From: an uncultured Granulosicoccus sp.
Lineage (GTDB): Bacteria > Pseudomonadota > Gammaproteobacteria > Granulosicoccales > Granulosicoccaceae
Length of the DNA: 64,000 bases
NCBI GenBank assembly: GCA_947495035.1
Contig: CANLXI010000001.1
Span: 310,001-374,000 of the forward strand
Direction of reading: 5' to 3'
Shown here one piece after another: positions 8,271 through 17,635 of this stretch. The notes beneath the pieces were generated by a model. It worked only from the letters and a program-made list of their open reading frames with translations. It searched no databases and was not told the DNA's origin. The first letter of the stretch is position 1. Every line of letters begins with the position of its first letter. Both the position numbers and the translations under genes were made by a program.

Positions 8271-9272
8271 ATGACAGTCAAGATTGCAATCAATGGATAC
8301 GGCCGCATCGGTCGAAACGTGCTCAGGGCCATTCACGAACAGGGACGCAGCAGTGAGTTCGATGTCGTGGCGATCAACGACCTGGGGGATGCCGAAACCA
8401 ACGCTCACCTGACGCAATACGATACGGCGCATGGTCGTTTCCCCGGTGAAGTCAAGGTCGAAGGGGATGAGATCGTCATCAATGGCGACCGCGTCAAGGT
8501 CTTCGCCGAGCGTGATCCGTCGAAACTGCCCTGGGGTGAGCTTGGCGTCGACGTCGTGCTGGAATGCACCGGTCTGTTCAAGAACCGGGAGAAGGCCGGT
8601 ATGCACCTGACGGCGGGTGCAAAGAAAGTCATCATCTCGGCGCCCGGATCGGCAGATATCGATGCCACGGTTGTCTTTGGCGTCAATGAAGGTGTACTGA
8701 AAGCGTCCGACCAGATCATCTCCAATGCCTCGTGCACCACCAACTGCCTGGCTCCCATGGCCAAGGCACTGAACGAGTCTCTGGGTATCGTCAATGGCCT
8801 GATGACAACCATTCATGCGTATACCAACGATCAGGTGCTGACCGACGTCTATCACTCCGATCTGCGTCGTGCACGGTCCGCCACCATGTCCATGATCCCC
8901 ACCAGCACGGGTGCTGCCAAGGCGGTTGGTCTGGTATTGCCGGAGCTGAATGGCAAGCTGGATGGTTTCGCCATGCGTGTACCGACCATCAATGTCTCCA
9001 TCGTCGACCTGACCTTCACGGCGGGGCGCGACACGACCGTGGACGAGATCAACAGCATCATGCAGAAAGCGGCAGATGGCAAGGTTCTGGCCTACAACGA
9101 TGCCCCCCTGGTGTCCGTCGATTTCAATCACACCTCCACCTCCTCGAACTTCGATTCCGGCATGACTCGCGTCATGGATGGCAATCTGGTCAAGGTGTGC
9201 AGCTGGTATGACAATGAATGGGGCTTCTCCTGCCGCATGCTCGACACCACTCTGGCAGCGATGAACGCCTGA
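8271..9272 (+). CDS. gap: Glyceraldehyde-3-phosphate dehydrogenase
   Basis: The product has 333 residues, standard for the family. It oxidises and phosphorylates glyceraldehyde-3-phosphate to 1,3-bisphosphoglycerate. The N-terminal [10 protein letters not shown] is the NAD-binding loop, and AINDLGD keeps the Asp after strand 2 that usually favours NAD over NADP. The catalytic segment [12 protein letters not shown] carries the active-site Cys, and HAYTNDQ and WYDNEWGFS are the usual substrate and cofactor motifs. GGGGTAA precedes the ATG. The stop overlaps the first ATG of pgk (TGATG), implying translational coupling. The cluster order tkt-gap-pgk-fba is common in proteobacteria, though pyk is absent here. 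Confidence 0.97.
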   Translation: MTVKIAINGYGRIGRNVLRAIHEQGRSSEFDVVAINDLGDAETNAHLTQYDTAHGRFPGEVKVEGDEIVINGDRVKVFAERDPSKLPWGELGVDVVLECTGLFKNREKAGMHLTAGAKKVIISAPGSADIDATVVFGVNEGVLKASDQIISNASCTTNCLAPMAKALNESLGIVNGLMTTIHAYTNDQVLTDVYHSDLRRARSATMSMIPTSTGAAKAVGLVLPELNGKLDGFAMRVPTINVSIVDLTFTAGRDTTVDEINSIMQKAADGKVLAYNDAPLVSVDFNHTSTSSNFDSGMTRVMDGNLVKVCSWYDNEWGFSCRMLDTTLAAMNA

Positions 9273-10447
9273 TGATGAAGCTACTCAAGGAGCTGCCTCT
9301 GGCGGGTCAGAGGGTGCTGGTACGTCAGGATCTCAACGTTCCGCTGAAGGATGGCGTCATTACCTCGGATGCACGCATCCGAGCCTCTGTGCCAACGTTG
9401 CAGTACGCGATCGAGGCCGGAGCACGGGTACTGGTCATGTCACATCTCGGGCGTCCCGTTGAAGGGGAGCCCGATAGCGAATCGTCACTGGGTCCGGTGG
9501 CCCAGCGACTGAGCGAGCTGCTGGGACAGCCGGTACGGCTGGTCACCGACTACCTCGACGTGGAGCCGCAAGTGGGCGAGGGCGAAGTCGTGCTGCTGGA
9601 AAATGTCCGCTTCAACGTCGGTGAAAAGGCCGATGACGATGAACTGGGCAGACGGTATGCCTCTCTGTGTGATGTGTATGCCATGGATGCCTTCGGCACC
9701 GCGCATCGTGCCCAGGCCTCCACTCACAGCGTCGGTCTGCATGCTCCTGTTGCCTGTGCGGGACCCTTGCTGGCAGCCGAGCTCGACGCCTTGAATGCTG
9801 CTCTGGACAATCCGCGCAGACCTCTGGTGGCGATTGTTGGCGGTTCCAAGGTTTCCACCAAGCTGCAGGTGCTGGAATCACTCACGGACAAGGTCGATCA
9901 GCTGATCGTGGGTGGCGGTATTGCCAACACCTTCATTGCCGCGGCCGGGCATGAAGTGGGCAAGTCGCTGTTCGAAAAGGACCTGGTCAGTGATGCGGCG
10001 AACCTCATGCGTCGGGCGGAGGCTCGAGGGGCTGCCATTCCGGTGCCCAGCGATGTCGTCTGTGCCCCCGAACTGGCAGAGGGCGTACCGGTCAGTACGC
10101 GGGCCACGGATGCGGTGCAGCCGGATGACCGGATTCTCGATATCGGCCCTGAAACTGCAGCGTCTTATGCCGCTATCCTGCGCAATGCCGGAACAATTGT
10201 CTGGAACGGTCCGGTTGGTGTGTTCGAGTTGGATGCGTTCGGTGCGGGCACCCGTGTCGTCTCCGAAGCGGTTGCTGCCTCCTCGGCGTTCTCGATTGCC
10301 GGCGGTGGCGACACTCTGGCTGCCGTGGACAAGTATGGCATCGAAGATCAGGTGTCCTATATCTCGACCGGTGGTGGTGCCTTTCTCGAGTTCATCGAGG
10401 GCAAGACGCTGCCGGCAGTCGCGATGCTCAATTCCCGCAGTACGTGA
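9272..10447 (+). CDS. pgk: Phosphoglycerate kinase
   Basis: The product has 391 residues (E. coli 387). It transfers phosphate from 1,3-bisphosphoglycerate to ADP. The N-terminal domain shows [33 protein letters not shown] and [10 protein letters not shown]; the C-terminal nucleotide domain shows [20 protein letters not shown] and [13 protein letters not shown]. The start is one of two adjacent ATGs (9272 or 9275); the first overlaps the gap stop by one base. The frame is open further upstream inside gap, but that extension is a shadow. Its product feeds or drains the GAPDH reaction directly upstream. Confidence 0.97.
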   Translation: MMKLLKELPLAGQRVLVRQDLNVPLKDGVITSDARIRASVPTLQYAIEAGARVLVMSHLGRPVEGEPDSESSLGPVAQRLSELLGQPVRLVTDYLDVEPQVGEGEVVLLENVRFNVGEKADDDELGRRYASLCDVYAMDAFGTAHRAQASTHSVGLHAPVACAGPLLAAELDALNAALDNPRRPLVAIVGGSKVSTKLQVLESLTDKVDQLIVGGGIANTFIAAAGHEVGKSLFEKDLVSDAANLMRRAEARGAAIPVPSDVVCAPELAEGVPVSTRATDAVQPDDRILDIGPETAASYAAILRNAGTIVWNGPVGVFELDAFGAGTRVVSEAVAASSAFSIAGGGDTLAAVDKYGIEDQVSYISTGGGAFLEFIEGKTLPAVAMLNSRST

Positions 10448-10509
10448 GGACGGTTTCTCACTGACATTTCCATTGGCTTTTTGTTGAAATACTACACAGG
10501 ACGAATGTT

Positions 10510-11559
10510 ATGACCGATACGGTTTCTTTACTGGGCGATGAGGCGGAATACCTGCTTGATCACACCTGCAAGGGACTTCCCAAGGAATTGGTACAGTTGC
10601 CCGGCCCTGATTATGTCAGCCGTGTCATCGGTGTCAGCGACCGTGGTCCGGGCACCATGCGCGCCATGCAGCAGTTGTTCAACACCGGCCGTCTGGCAGG
10701 CACCGGTTACATGTCCATGTTGCCTGTCGATCAGGGCGTCGAGCACTCGGCCGGCGCGTCCTTCGCGCCAAACCCGATCTATTTCGATCCTGCCAACATT
10801 GTCGAGCTGGCCATTGAAGGTGGATGCAACTGTGTTGCCTCGACGCTGGGTGTACTGGGGTCGGTCTCGCGTCGCTATGCGCATCGCATTCCGTTCATGG
10901 TGAAGCTCAATCACAACGAGACGCTGACCTATCCCGCCATCTACGAGCAGACTCTGTTTGCCCAGGTGGAGCAGGCATTCGATCTGGGAGCCCTGTCGGT
11001 GGGTGCCACCATCTACTATGGTTCACCGGATTCTCGACGTCAGATCCAGGAAATCTCGGAAGCCTTTCATCGGGCTCACGAGCTGGGCATGGTGACCGTG
11101 CTGTGGGCTTATCTGCGAAATTCGTCCTTCAAGAAGGATGGTGTGGATTACCACGTCTCAGCCGATCTGACGGGGCAGGCCAATCATCTGGCAGCCACGA
11201 TTCAGGCCGATATCGTCAAGCAGAAGCAGGCCGAGAACAACGGTGGCTACAATGCGGTCAATTTCGGCAACACGCATCCGAAAGTCTATTCCGATCTGAC
11301 AACCGATCATCCGGTCGATCTGGTCCGTTATCAGGTAGCCAACTGCTACATGGGTCGTGCCGGGCTGATCAATTCCGGTGGCGGTTCAGGCGACAACGAT
11401 CTGGAGCAGGCAGTACGCACGGCGGTCATCAACAAGCGTGCCGGTGGCATGGGCATGATCTCCGGTCGCAAGGCCTTCCAGAAGGACATGAAGGACGGTG
11501 TGGCATTGCTGCACGCCATTCAGGATGCATACCTCGACGAACGCGTCACGGTTGCCTGA
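10510..11559 (+). CDS. fbaB: Class I fructose-bisphosphate aldolase (FbaB/DhnA type)
   Basis: The product has 349 residues and can be aligned along its whole length with E. coli FbaB (350 residues). Matching stretches are [51 protein letters not shown] and [16 protein letters not shown]. The enzyme cleaves fructose-1,6-bisphosphate through a Schiff-base lysine, without a metal. AGGAC lies 8 bases before the ATG. It closes the tkt-gap-pgk cluster, with 62 bases after pgk and no terminator seen there. A 6-bp stem GGCGAC/GTCGCC (11594-11617) follows without a T-run. Confidence 0.97.
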   Translation: MTDTVSLLGDEAEYLLDHTCKGLPKELVQLPGPDYVSRVIGVSDRGPGTMRAMQQLFNTGRLAGTGYMSMLPVDQGVEHSAGASFAPNPIYFDPANIVELAIEGGCNCVASTLGVLGSVSRRYAHRIPFMVKLNHNETLTYPAIYEQTLFAQVEQAFDLGALSVGATIYYGSPDSRRQIQEISEAFHRAHELGMVTVLWAYLRNSSFKKDGVDYHVSADLTGQANHLAATIQADIVKQKQAENNGGYNAVNFGNTHPKVYSDLTTDHPVDLVRYQVANCYMGRAGLINSGGGSGDNDLEQAVRTAVINKRAGGMGMISGRKAFQKDMKDGVALLHAIQDAYLDERVTVA

Positions 11560-11639
11560 TCAGGCCTTGTCACTGATTCCAGTGCAGTAAAGCGGCGACT
11601 CGCTACGGCGGGTCGCCCTCGCTCCAGCTTCGGAGCCGA

Positions 11640-12539
11640 TCAGCTGGTCAGACGGCTGACTGCTTCACGGTAACGCAGCAGGGTGCCCTCGATGACCTCT
11701 GCAGGCACTTCCGGACCCGGAGGCGTCTTGTCCCAGTCCAGAGTTTCCAGCCAATCTCTCACGAATTGCTTGTCATAGCTTGGCGGACTGATACCCGGCT
11801 TCCAGGTGGCGGCTTCCCAGAATCGCGAAGAATCGGGCGTCAGGATTTCATCCATCAATACCAGATTGCCCTGAGCATCCTGACCGAATTCGAATTTGGT
11901 GTCTGCGATGATGATGCCGCGCTCCAGGGCGTGACGAGCAGCATCCTTGTACAAGGCCAGGCTGACGCGACGAATGTCCTCGGCCAGTTCCCGGCCTATG
12001 GTGGCCACCATGGTGTCGAAACTGATGTTCTCGTCGTGATCGCCCAGCTCCGCCTTGGTCGCCGGTGTGAAGATCACCTCGGGCAGTTGGTCTGCCTGCC
12101 GCAAACCGGTGGGCAGGGTATGGCCACATACCATGCCGGTATTCTGGTAGTCCTTCCAGCCGGAGCCGATGATATAGCCGCGAACCACCGCTTCCACCGG
12201 TACGGCCTTGAGGCGTTTGACGATCATGCAGCGGCCTTCGGCCTGGGCGCGCTCGGCTGGATCCGGCAGGATGTCTTCCAGCGGAATATTGGCCAGGTGA
12301 TTGGGCACCATGGCTCTGACCCGGTCGAACCAGAACATGGCCAGTTGGGTCAACAATTTGCCCTTGCCCGGTATCACATTGGGCATGATGACATCGAAGG
12401 CCGATACCCGGTCAGTGGCGATGATCAGCCAGTGAGCATCGTCGATCACGTAGATATCACGCACCTTGCCACGATATTGCAGCTTCAGAGAGCTGATCGT
12501 CGTGGTATGCAGGCCTTGATCAGTGGAATGTACGCTCAT
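11640..12539 (-). CDS. purC: Phosphoribosylaminoimidazole-succinocarboxamide synthase
   Basis: The product has 299 residues and is the long, yeast-Ade1-like form of SAICAR synthase rather than the roughly 237-residue E. coli form. It joins CAIR and aspartate using ATP in purine synthesis. Visible are [38 protein letters not shown] and [14 protein letters not shown]. The ATG at 12539 lies 78 bases from purE on the opposite strand, so the two purine genes share a divergent control region. No PurR-type palindrome is obvious there. Confidence 0.97.
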   Translation of the reverse strand: MSVHSTDQGLHTTTISSLKLQYRGKVRDIYVIDDAHWLIIATDRVSAFDVIMPNVIPGKGKLLTQLAMFWFDRVRAMVPNHLANIPLEDILPDPAERAQAEGRCMIVKRLKAVPVEAVVRGYIIGSGWKDYQNTGMVCGHTLPTGLRQADQLPEVIFTPATKAELGDHDENISFDTMVATIGRELAEDIRRVSLALYKDAARHALERGIIIADTKFEFGQDAQGNLVLMDEILTPDSSRFWEAATWKPGISPPSYDKQFVRDWLETLDWDKTPPGPEVPAEVIEGTLLRYREAVSRLTS

Positions 12540-12617
12540 GCTCTGGAGGTTTTTGGCAAGCTTGGAAAGAGGCTCCAGTATACTGCGCTACAAGGACAAC
12601 ATTCTCTAGAAGTGGCT

Positions 12618-13115
12618 ATGACGGATATCAAGGTAGGGGTATTGATGGGCAGCAGCAGTGACTGGCCCGTCATGCAGCGTGCAGTCGAATTGCTGGAAGA
12701 ATTCGGTGTTGCGCATGAGAAACGGGTGGTGTCTGCGCATCGCATGGCCGATGAAATGTTCCACTATGCCGAGCAGGCAGCCGGTAGAGGCCTGAGTTGC
12801 ATCATTGCCGGAGCCGGTGGAGCTGCTCACCTGCCGGGCATGCTGGCTGCCAAGACCACGGTCCCCGTACTCGGGGTACCGGTGCCGAGCCGCCACCTGA
12901 ACGGTCTGGACTCCCTGTACTCCATCGTTCAGATGCCCCGGGGTGTTCCGGTGGCCACCTTTGCCATCGGTGAGGCAGGTGCGGCAAATGCTGCCCTGTT
13001 TGCCGTGGCCATGCTGGCCGTCGGCGATCCACAGCTGGCAGCCCGTCTGCAGGCTTTCAGAGCGGCGCAGCAAGCCAAGGCGGAAGCCATGACGCTGCCA
13101 CCCGAGCAGGTCTGA
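12618..13115 (+). CDS. purE: N5-carboxyaminoimidazole ribonucleotide mutase
   Basis: The product has 165 residues, the class I PurE length. It converts N5-CAIR, made by PurK, to CAIR. It begins with [14 protein letters not shown], the nucleotide-binding loop, and has [21 protein letters not shown] and the catalytic-region [11 protein letters not shown]. The frame continues upstream across purC on the other strand, but that part is a shadow; the ATG at 12618 fits the family start. Two bases separate the stop from purK, so both are probably coexpressed. Confidence 0.97.
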   Translation: MTDIKVGVLMGSSSDWPVMQRAVELLEEFGVAHEKRVVSAHRMADEMFHYAEQAAGRGLSCIIAGAGGAAHLPGMLAAKTTVPVLGVPVPSRHLNGLDSLYSIVQMPRGVPVATFAIGEAGAANAALFAVAMLAVGDPQLAARLQAFRAAQQAKAEAMTLPPEQV

Positions 13116-13117
13116 TC

Positions 13118-14263
13118 ATGAGCGGGCAAACAGGAATGGAGCCGCTGGCTCCGGGTGCGACTGTCGGTGTGGTGGGTGGTGGGCAACTGGGTCGCTACTT
13201 CGTTCTGGAAGCGCGACGACTGGGCTTTCATACCTGGGTGCTCGACCCGGACGAGAATGCCCCGGCCATGCAGTTGGCTGAGCATCGCCTGGTCGCGGCC
13301 TATGATGACCAGCAGGCACTGGAAACACTCGGCGCTGCCTGCGATGCGGTAACGGTGGAATTCGAGAATGTGCCAGCGGCAAGTCTGCAGCAGTTGGCAC
13401 AGCATTGCCGCGTGGCCCCGGGTGCCGACAGCATCCGCATCGCGCAGGATCGCATACTGGAAAAACGGACAGCGGAAGAACATGGCTTGCAGCCGGTTCC
13501 TTATGCGCCCCTGCAGCAACGTGGTGACATCGGCCCGGCGGTCGCTTCGGTGGGCTTGCCCGCCATTATCAAGACGGCGCGGCTCGGGTATGACGGCAAG
13601 GGTCAGGTGGTATGTAACACAGAGGCGGACGTACTGGCAGCGTTCATTGACCAGGGAGAAGTGGCGTGTGTGCTGGAGCGCCGTATCGCACTCGATGCGG
13701 AAGTGTCCGTGGTTCTGGCGCGTGGCTACGATGGCGAAACCGCTGTTTTCCCGGTAGCGCAGAATGTACACGTCAACGGCATTCTGCATACCTCTACCGT
13801 ACCGGCAAGCGTGGAAGAGTCGGTCGTCGAACGTGCGCGACGCATGGCCTTGACCCTGGCCGACGGTCTGGATTATCACGGTGTTCTGGCCGTCGAATTC
13901 TTCATCGATGCCGATGCCCAGGTGCTGTTCAACGAGATGGCACCCCGTCCGCACAACAGCGGGCATTACACGCTGGATGCCACTGTATGCTCGCAATTCG
14001 AGCAGCAATTGCGTGCCCTGTGTGGTCTGCCACTGGGGAGTTCCGCACTGCTGTCACCGGTATGCATGCTGAACCTTCTGGGCGATACCTGGACGGCGGG
14101 TGAGCCTGACTGGCAGACACTGTTCCGGCGAGACGGCGTGCACCTGCATCTGTATGGCAAGTCGGAAGCCCGGCCCGGACGCAAGATGGGCCATGTCAAC
14201 TGTCTGGCAGACAGTGCATCTGACGGAGAAGCGCTGGCAGATCTCGTCAACCGGGAGTTGTAG
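13118..14263 (+). CDS. purK: N5-carboxyaminoimidazole ribonucleotide synthase
   Basis: The product has 381 residues, an ATP-grasp enzyme that carboxylates AIR with bicarbonate. VGVVGGGQLGRYF is the N-terminal dinucleotide-like fold; LPAIIKTARLGYDGKGQ is the ATP-grasp lysine loop; VEFFIDADAQVLFNEMAPRP and HNSGHYT carry the metal and substrate residues. It follows purE by two bases, and PurE uses its product. The next gene, kdsD, begins 216 bases later, after a strong hairpin. Confidence 0.97.
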   Translation: MSGQTGMEPLAPGATVGVVGGGQLGRYFVLEARRLGFHTWVLDPDENAPAMQLAEHRLVAAYDDQQALETLGAACDAVTVEFENVPAASLQQLAQHCRVAPGADSIRIAQDRILEKRTAEEHGLQPVPYAPLQQRGDIGPAVASVGLPAIIKTARLGYDGKGQVVCNTEADVLAAFIDQGEVACVLERRIALDAEVSVVLARGYDGETAVFPVAQNVHVNGILHTSTVPASVEESVVERARRMALTLADGLDYHGVLAVEFFIDADAQVLFNEMAPRPHNSGHYTLDATVCSQFEQQLRALCGLPLGSSALLSPVCMLNLLGDTWTAGEPDWQTLFRRDGVHLHLYGKSEARPGRKMGHVNCLADSASDGEALADLVNREL

Positions 14264-14324
14264 CATTCCGCTCGAAAAGCATGCGTGTGGGCATCGACCT
14301 GCATGCTCGCCCTGCGGTTTTTCG

Positions 14325-14356
14325 GCCTGCCTGTGATCCCGATATCACAGGCAGGC
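14325..14356 (+). terminator. Perfect 13-bp hairpin after purK
   Basis: GCCTGCCTGTGAT pairs perfectly with ATCACAGGCAGGC around a 6-base loop. It lies 62 bases after the purK stop and 124 before kdsD, at the boundary between the purine genes and the capsule locus. No T-run follows, so it may need Rho or act as an RNA-stability element. The embedded TGTGA/TCACA halves have 8, not 6, bases between them, so a CRP site is unlikely. Confidence 0.5.
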
Positions 14357-14479
14357 GACAGAATCGATAAGCGGAATTTCATCCGACTCTGATCTCATCT
14401 TCTGCTCTGGTACGAAACTGGCAAGTGTAGCGTTGACATTTGCCTCGGGTCCATTGGCCTGCGAAGAACAGATAACAAG

Positions 14480-15481
14480 ATGAGCATTACTCAACTATCC
14501 ACGCGATCCAACGATCATTCGTCGAGCTTCATCCCAACGGCGGTTGAATCGCTCACCAATCAGAGTAAGGCACTGTCCACCATCGCCCAGAGGCTGGGCA
14601 CCGAATTCGATGATGCGGTCAGTCTGATTCTCAGTTGCAAGGGGCGAGTGATCGTTTCGGGGATGGGCAAGTCCGGCATCGTGGGCAAGAAGATCGCCGC
14701 GACGTTTGCCTCGACCGGTACGCCCAGTTTCTACGTTCATCCGGGGGAGGCCATTCACGGCGACCTGGGAATGATCACCGCCGAGGATCTCATTGTCCTG
14801 ATTTCCTACAGTGGCGAGACCGAGGAGGTCGTCAAGCTGATGCCTTCGCTGAAATACTTCGGCAACAAGATCATCGGCATGGTGGGGTCTGACAATACAA
14901 CTCTGGGAAAGCAGGCTGATGTGACCCTGCGAGTGGATATCGAAAGGGAGGCCTGTCCGAACAATCTGGCGCCAACCACATCGGCATTGGCCATCATGGC
15001 CCTGGGGGATGCGCTGGCAGTCTGCCTGATACGCGCACGCGATTTCAAGCCTTCGGATTTTGCACAGTTCCACCCGGGTGGCATGCTGGGTCGTCGATTG
15101 CTGTCCCGGGTGGTCGATACCATGCTGACCGAAAACCTGCCATTGATCGGTCCGGAGGAAACGGTGCGAGAGGCCATCTTCTGCATGACATCGGGTCGGC
15201 TCGGATTGTGCATCATCGTCGAGAACGATCGATTGCTGGGAATTCTCACCGATGGTGATCTGCGCCGCGCATTGATCATGGACCCCACGATGCTGGACAA
15301 GCGCGTACGGGATTTCATGACACCGGTGCCGGTGACCATCTCGGCGGATGCCATGGTCAGTGAGGCTGAAACGCTCATGCGCAAGTACAAGATACGAGCG
15401 CTGATCGTGACCGGTGCCCGGGAAGGGGAGGAGGACCAGGTGTGTGGTCTGATCGAGATCTTTGCCAACAACAAGGGCTGA
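14480..15481 (+). CDS. kdsD: D-arabinose-5-phosphate isomerase (KdsD/KpsF family)
   Basis: The product has 333 residues with an N-terminal SIS domain (GRVIVSGMGKSGIVGKKIA, HGDLGMI, ISYSGETEE) and two C-terminal CBS domains from about residue 205 (VREAIFCMTSGRLGLCIIV; DFMTPVPVTI). It converts ribulose-5-phosphate to arabinose-5-phosphate, the first committed step to Kdo. It opens the capsule locus, directly upstream of a LysM lipoprotein gene and kpsM. The locus position argues for the capsule-specific KpsF role, but it may be the only such isomerase in the cell and also serve LPS. Confidence 0.95.
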   Translation: MSITQLSTRSNDHSSSFIPTAVESLTNQSKALSTIAQRLGTEFDDAVSLILSCKGRVIVSGMGKSGIVGKKIAATFASTGTPSFYVHPGEAIHGDLGMITAEDLIVLISYSGETEEVVKLMPSLKYFGNKIIGMVGSDNTTLGKQADVTLRVDIEREACPNNLAPTTSALAIMALGDALAVCLIRARDFKPSDFAQFHPGGMLGRRLLSRVVDTMLTENLPLIGPEETVREAIFCMTSGRLGLCIIVENDRLLGILTDGDLRRALIMDPTMLDKRVRDFMTPVPVTISADAMVSEAETLMRKYKIRALIVTGAREGEEDQVCGLIEIFANNKG

Positions 15482-15486
15482 GTCCT

Positions 15487-16038
15487 ATGAAACAGGCAAC
15501 ACGACATGAACTGCGATGGGTGGCGCTTGTCCTGCCTCTGTTGCTGGGTGCCTGTGCCAGTGGGCGTGATACGGGTCCGGCCCTGGCCGCCGCGTATGCT
15601 GGTGATGTCAATCAGCTGCTGGTTACAGCGGAATCGAATGATCAACTGACAGTCAAGGGCGTGGGGCGCGTCAGCATTGGCCGCAGCTACCTCGCGGCAA
15701 GCGGTCGCACGTGTCGCAGACTCAACCGGCTGGATGGCACGCCCTTGCCGCTGAGAAGCTGCCAGAACGAATCGGGGCAGTGGTATACCACTCGCAGTAT
15801 TTCGGCGTCGGGGGCAATGGAGATGTCGGCTGCAGAGATGTCGGTGGAATCTCGCGGTGAGAGCGTGGGAATGGAGTTGAAACAGGGGGAGTCGCTCTGG
15901 GCCTTTGCCTCGCGGGTGACGGGTAATCCTCTGAACTGGAAGCGCATAGCGTCAGACAATGAACTGTCGGATGCCGACAATGTCTGGCCCGGTCAGCTAC
16001 TGCAGGTGGAGCATTCACTCCTGAAGGACGCCCCGTAA
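15487..16038 (+). CDS. LysM-domain lipoprotein in the capsule export cluster
   Basis: The product has 183 residues from the ATG at 15487. A positively charged start and hydrophobic core lead to the lipobox LLGAC, so Cys20 or so should be lipidated. The C-terminal part (ELKQGESLWAFASRV, then NPLNWKRIASDN and GQLLQV) is a LysM fold, which usually binds peptidoglycan. The middle contains three further Cys-bearing segments around GRTCRRLN and RSCQNESGQWY. It lies 5 bases after kdsD and 1 base before kpsM, so it belongs to the export operon. I do not know this gene from E. coli group 2 loci. A role in holding the exporter at the cell wall is inference. Confidence 0.8.
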   Translation: MKQATRHELRWVALVLPLLLGACASGRDTGPALAAAYAGDVNQLLVTAESNDQLTVKGVGRVSIGRSYLAASGRTCRRLNRLDGTPLPLRSCQNESGQWYTTRSISASGAMEMSAAEMSVESRGESVGMELKQGESLWAFASRVTGNPLNWKRIASDNELSDADNVWPGQLLQVEHSLLKDAP

Positions 16039-16039
16039 C

Positions 16040-16948
16040 ATGTCGCGAGAGGTCTCGCTGCAAACCGCTGGCAAGGGGACAGACTTCGATTCCGTGGCCG
16101 GTCAGGGCCAGGAAGACGCACGACAGGCCGAGGTTCCGTTTTCCGGCAAGCAGCTGCAATGGTCGGACATCAAGGGCGCGCTGACAACGCAATCCAGGGT
16201 CATTCATGCCCTGATCATGCGCGAGACGCTCAGCCGATACGGTGACCACAAGCTGGGCTTCATGTGGGCCATTCTCGAACCGCTGTTGATGGTCACGATG
16301 ATTGCCAGCGTGCTGTCGGTCCTGCGCAATGACTCGCCGGGCGGTATGCCTCTGGTGCCGTTCATGATTACCGGCTTCGTACCGTTCTTCATGTTCAGGA
16401 ACACGATGAACCAGCTCAAGGGGGCCGTCGCCTCCAATCGCACGCTACTGGGTTTTCCACAGGTAACCACCTTCGACGTGATCATTGCACGTGCACTGCT
16501 TGAAGGCGGGGTATTGCTGTCGGTATTCGTCTTCATTCTCAGCATGGCCTATCTGATCGGCTTCGAGTTCCGGGTCGAGAATCCGCTGGGTGTACTGGGC
16601 GTCTGCCTCTGTCTGTTGTTGCTGGGCAGTGGCATCGGCTTCATTCTTGCAACCCTGATACCTGTCGTCCCTTCGGTAGGGCAGGTATCCAATCTGATCT
16701 TCGGTCGTCCGTTGATGGTGAGTTCCGGGCTGTTCTTCACGGCAGATTCGGTCCCCGAGCCCTTTCGTGGCTGGCTGTTGTACAACCCGATTCTCAATCT
16801 GATGGAATTGATGCGTACCTATTTCTTCTACGAATTCGAAAGCAATCACGGCAGCTGGTTCTATGCCGGCAGCTGGGTTGTCGGCACCTTCACCTTCGGT
16901 CTGTTGATCCACCAGGCGCTCAAGCGCCGTGCCATTGTCGGTCTGTAG
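16040..16948 (+). CDS. kpsM: Capsule polysaccharide ABC transporter, permease
   Basis: The product has 302 residues, of which the last about 230 match KpsM/ABC-2 permeases; the first about 45 are a hydrophilic extension rich in Gln and Asp. RETLSRYGDHKLGFMWAILEP is the conserved cytoplasmic entry helix, followed by about six membrane spans. With KpsT it moves lipid-linked capsule across the inner membrane. One base separates it from the preceding lipoprotein stop, and kpsT starts 18 bases after its stop. Confidence 0.95.
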   Translation: MSREVSLQTAGKGTDFDSVAGQGQEDARQAEVPFSGKQLQWSDIKGALTTQSRVIHALIMRETLSRYGDHKLGFMWAILEPLLMVTMIASVLSVLRNDSPGGMPLVPFMITGFVPFFMFRNTMNQLKGAVASNRTLLGFPQVTTFDVIIARALLEGGVLLSVFVFILSMAYLIGFEFRVENPLGVLGVCLCLLLLGSGIGFILATLIPVVPSVGQVSNLIFGRPLMVSSGLFFTADSVPEPFRGWLLYNPILNLMELMRTYFFYEFESNHGSWFYAGSWVVGTFTFGLLIHQALKRRAIVGL

Positions 16949-16966
16949 AGATCATCGAGTTCATTC

Positions 16967-17629
16967 ATGATCAGACTGCAGAACGTCAACAAGCGCTACA
17001 AGACGGCGGCCGGAATACGTACCATTCTGGACAACGTCAGCATCACATTCCCCAAGGGGCACAGTGTTGGCATACTGGGCATGAACGGGGCGGGCAAATC
17101 GACCCTGATCCGCATCATCGGCGACGCCGAACCTGCCGACTCCGGGCGCATCATTCGAGATTGCAAGGTGTCCTGGCCGCTGGGTTTCACCGGTGGTTTC
17201 CAGTCGAACATGACGGCGCGCGAGAATGCTCGATTCGTGGCACGGATCTACGGCGAGAGTACCGAATACGTGGAGCAGTTCACCGAGGAATTTGCCGAAC
17301 TGGGCAAGTACTTCGATGTGCCGCTGCGCAGTTACTCTGCCGGCATGCGGGGCAGATTTGCCTTCTCTGTCAGCCTGGCCTGCAATTTCGAATATTACCT
17401 GGTGGATGAAGCACTGGAAACCGGCGATGCCAGATACCGGGAGAAGTTTCGTCGTGCCTTCGAAGAGCGACGGGAGCAGGCATCGATGATTCTGGTATCC
17501 CATAACGAACAGACCATTCGCCGGAACTGCGACATGGCGGCCATTCTGTATGAGGGCAAGATAGACATGTATGACGACCTGAAGGAAGCCATGCGCTTCT
17601 ACAAGCTATTACAGACCAGAGCAGCCTGA
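16967..17629 (+). CDS. kpsT: Capsule polysaccharide ABC transporter, ATPase
   Basis: The product has 220 residues. Walker A is GMNGAGKST (about residues 40-48). The ABC signature appears as YSAGMRGRFAF in place of the usual YSSGMRARLAF, and Walker B is YYLVDEALETGD. It powers export through KpsM. Length and motif spacing match KpsT exactly. It lies between kpsM and kpsE with short spacers, so one transcript is likely. Confidence 0.95.
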   Translation: MIRLQNVNKRYKTAAGIRTILDNVSITFPKGHSVGILGMNGAGKSTLIRIIGDAEPADSGRIIRDCKVSWPLGFTGGFQSNMTARENARFVARIYGESTEYVEQFTEEFAELGKYFDVPLRSYSAGMRGRFAFSVSLACNFEYYLVDEALETGDARYREKFRRAFEERREQASMILVSHNEQTIRRNCDMAAILYEGKIDMYDDLKEAMRFYKLLQTRAA

Positions 17630-17635
17630 AAATTC

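Noticed and set aside
8232..9131. 299-codon minus-strand frame opposite gap
   Set aside because: It is the shadow of the highly conserved GAPDH gene and has no start signal or domain.
11766..12617. In-frame upstream extension of purE across purC
   Set aside because: The extension is antisense to purC. PurE family proteins begin at the ATG at 12618.
14331..14350. CRP-like TGTGA/TCACA site upstream of kdsD
   Set aside because: The half sites are 8 bases apart instead of 6 and are part of a longer 13-bp stem.
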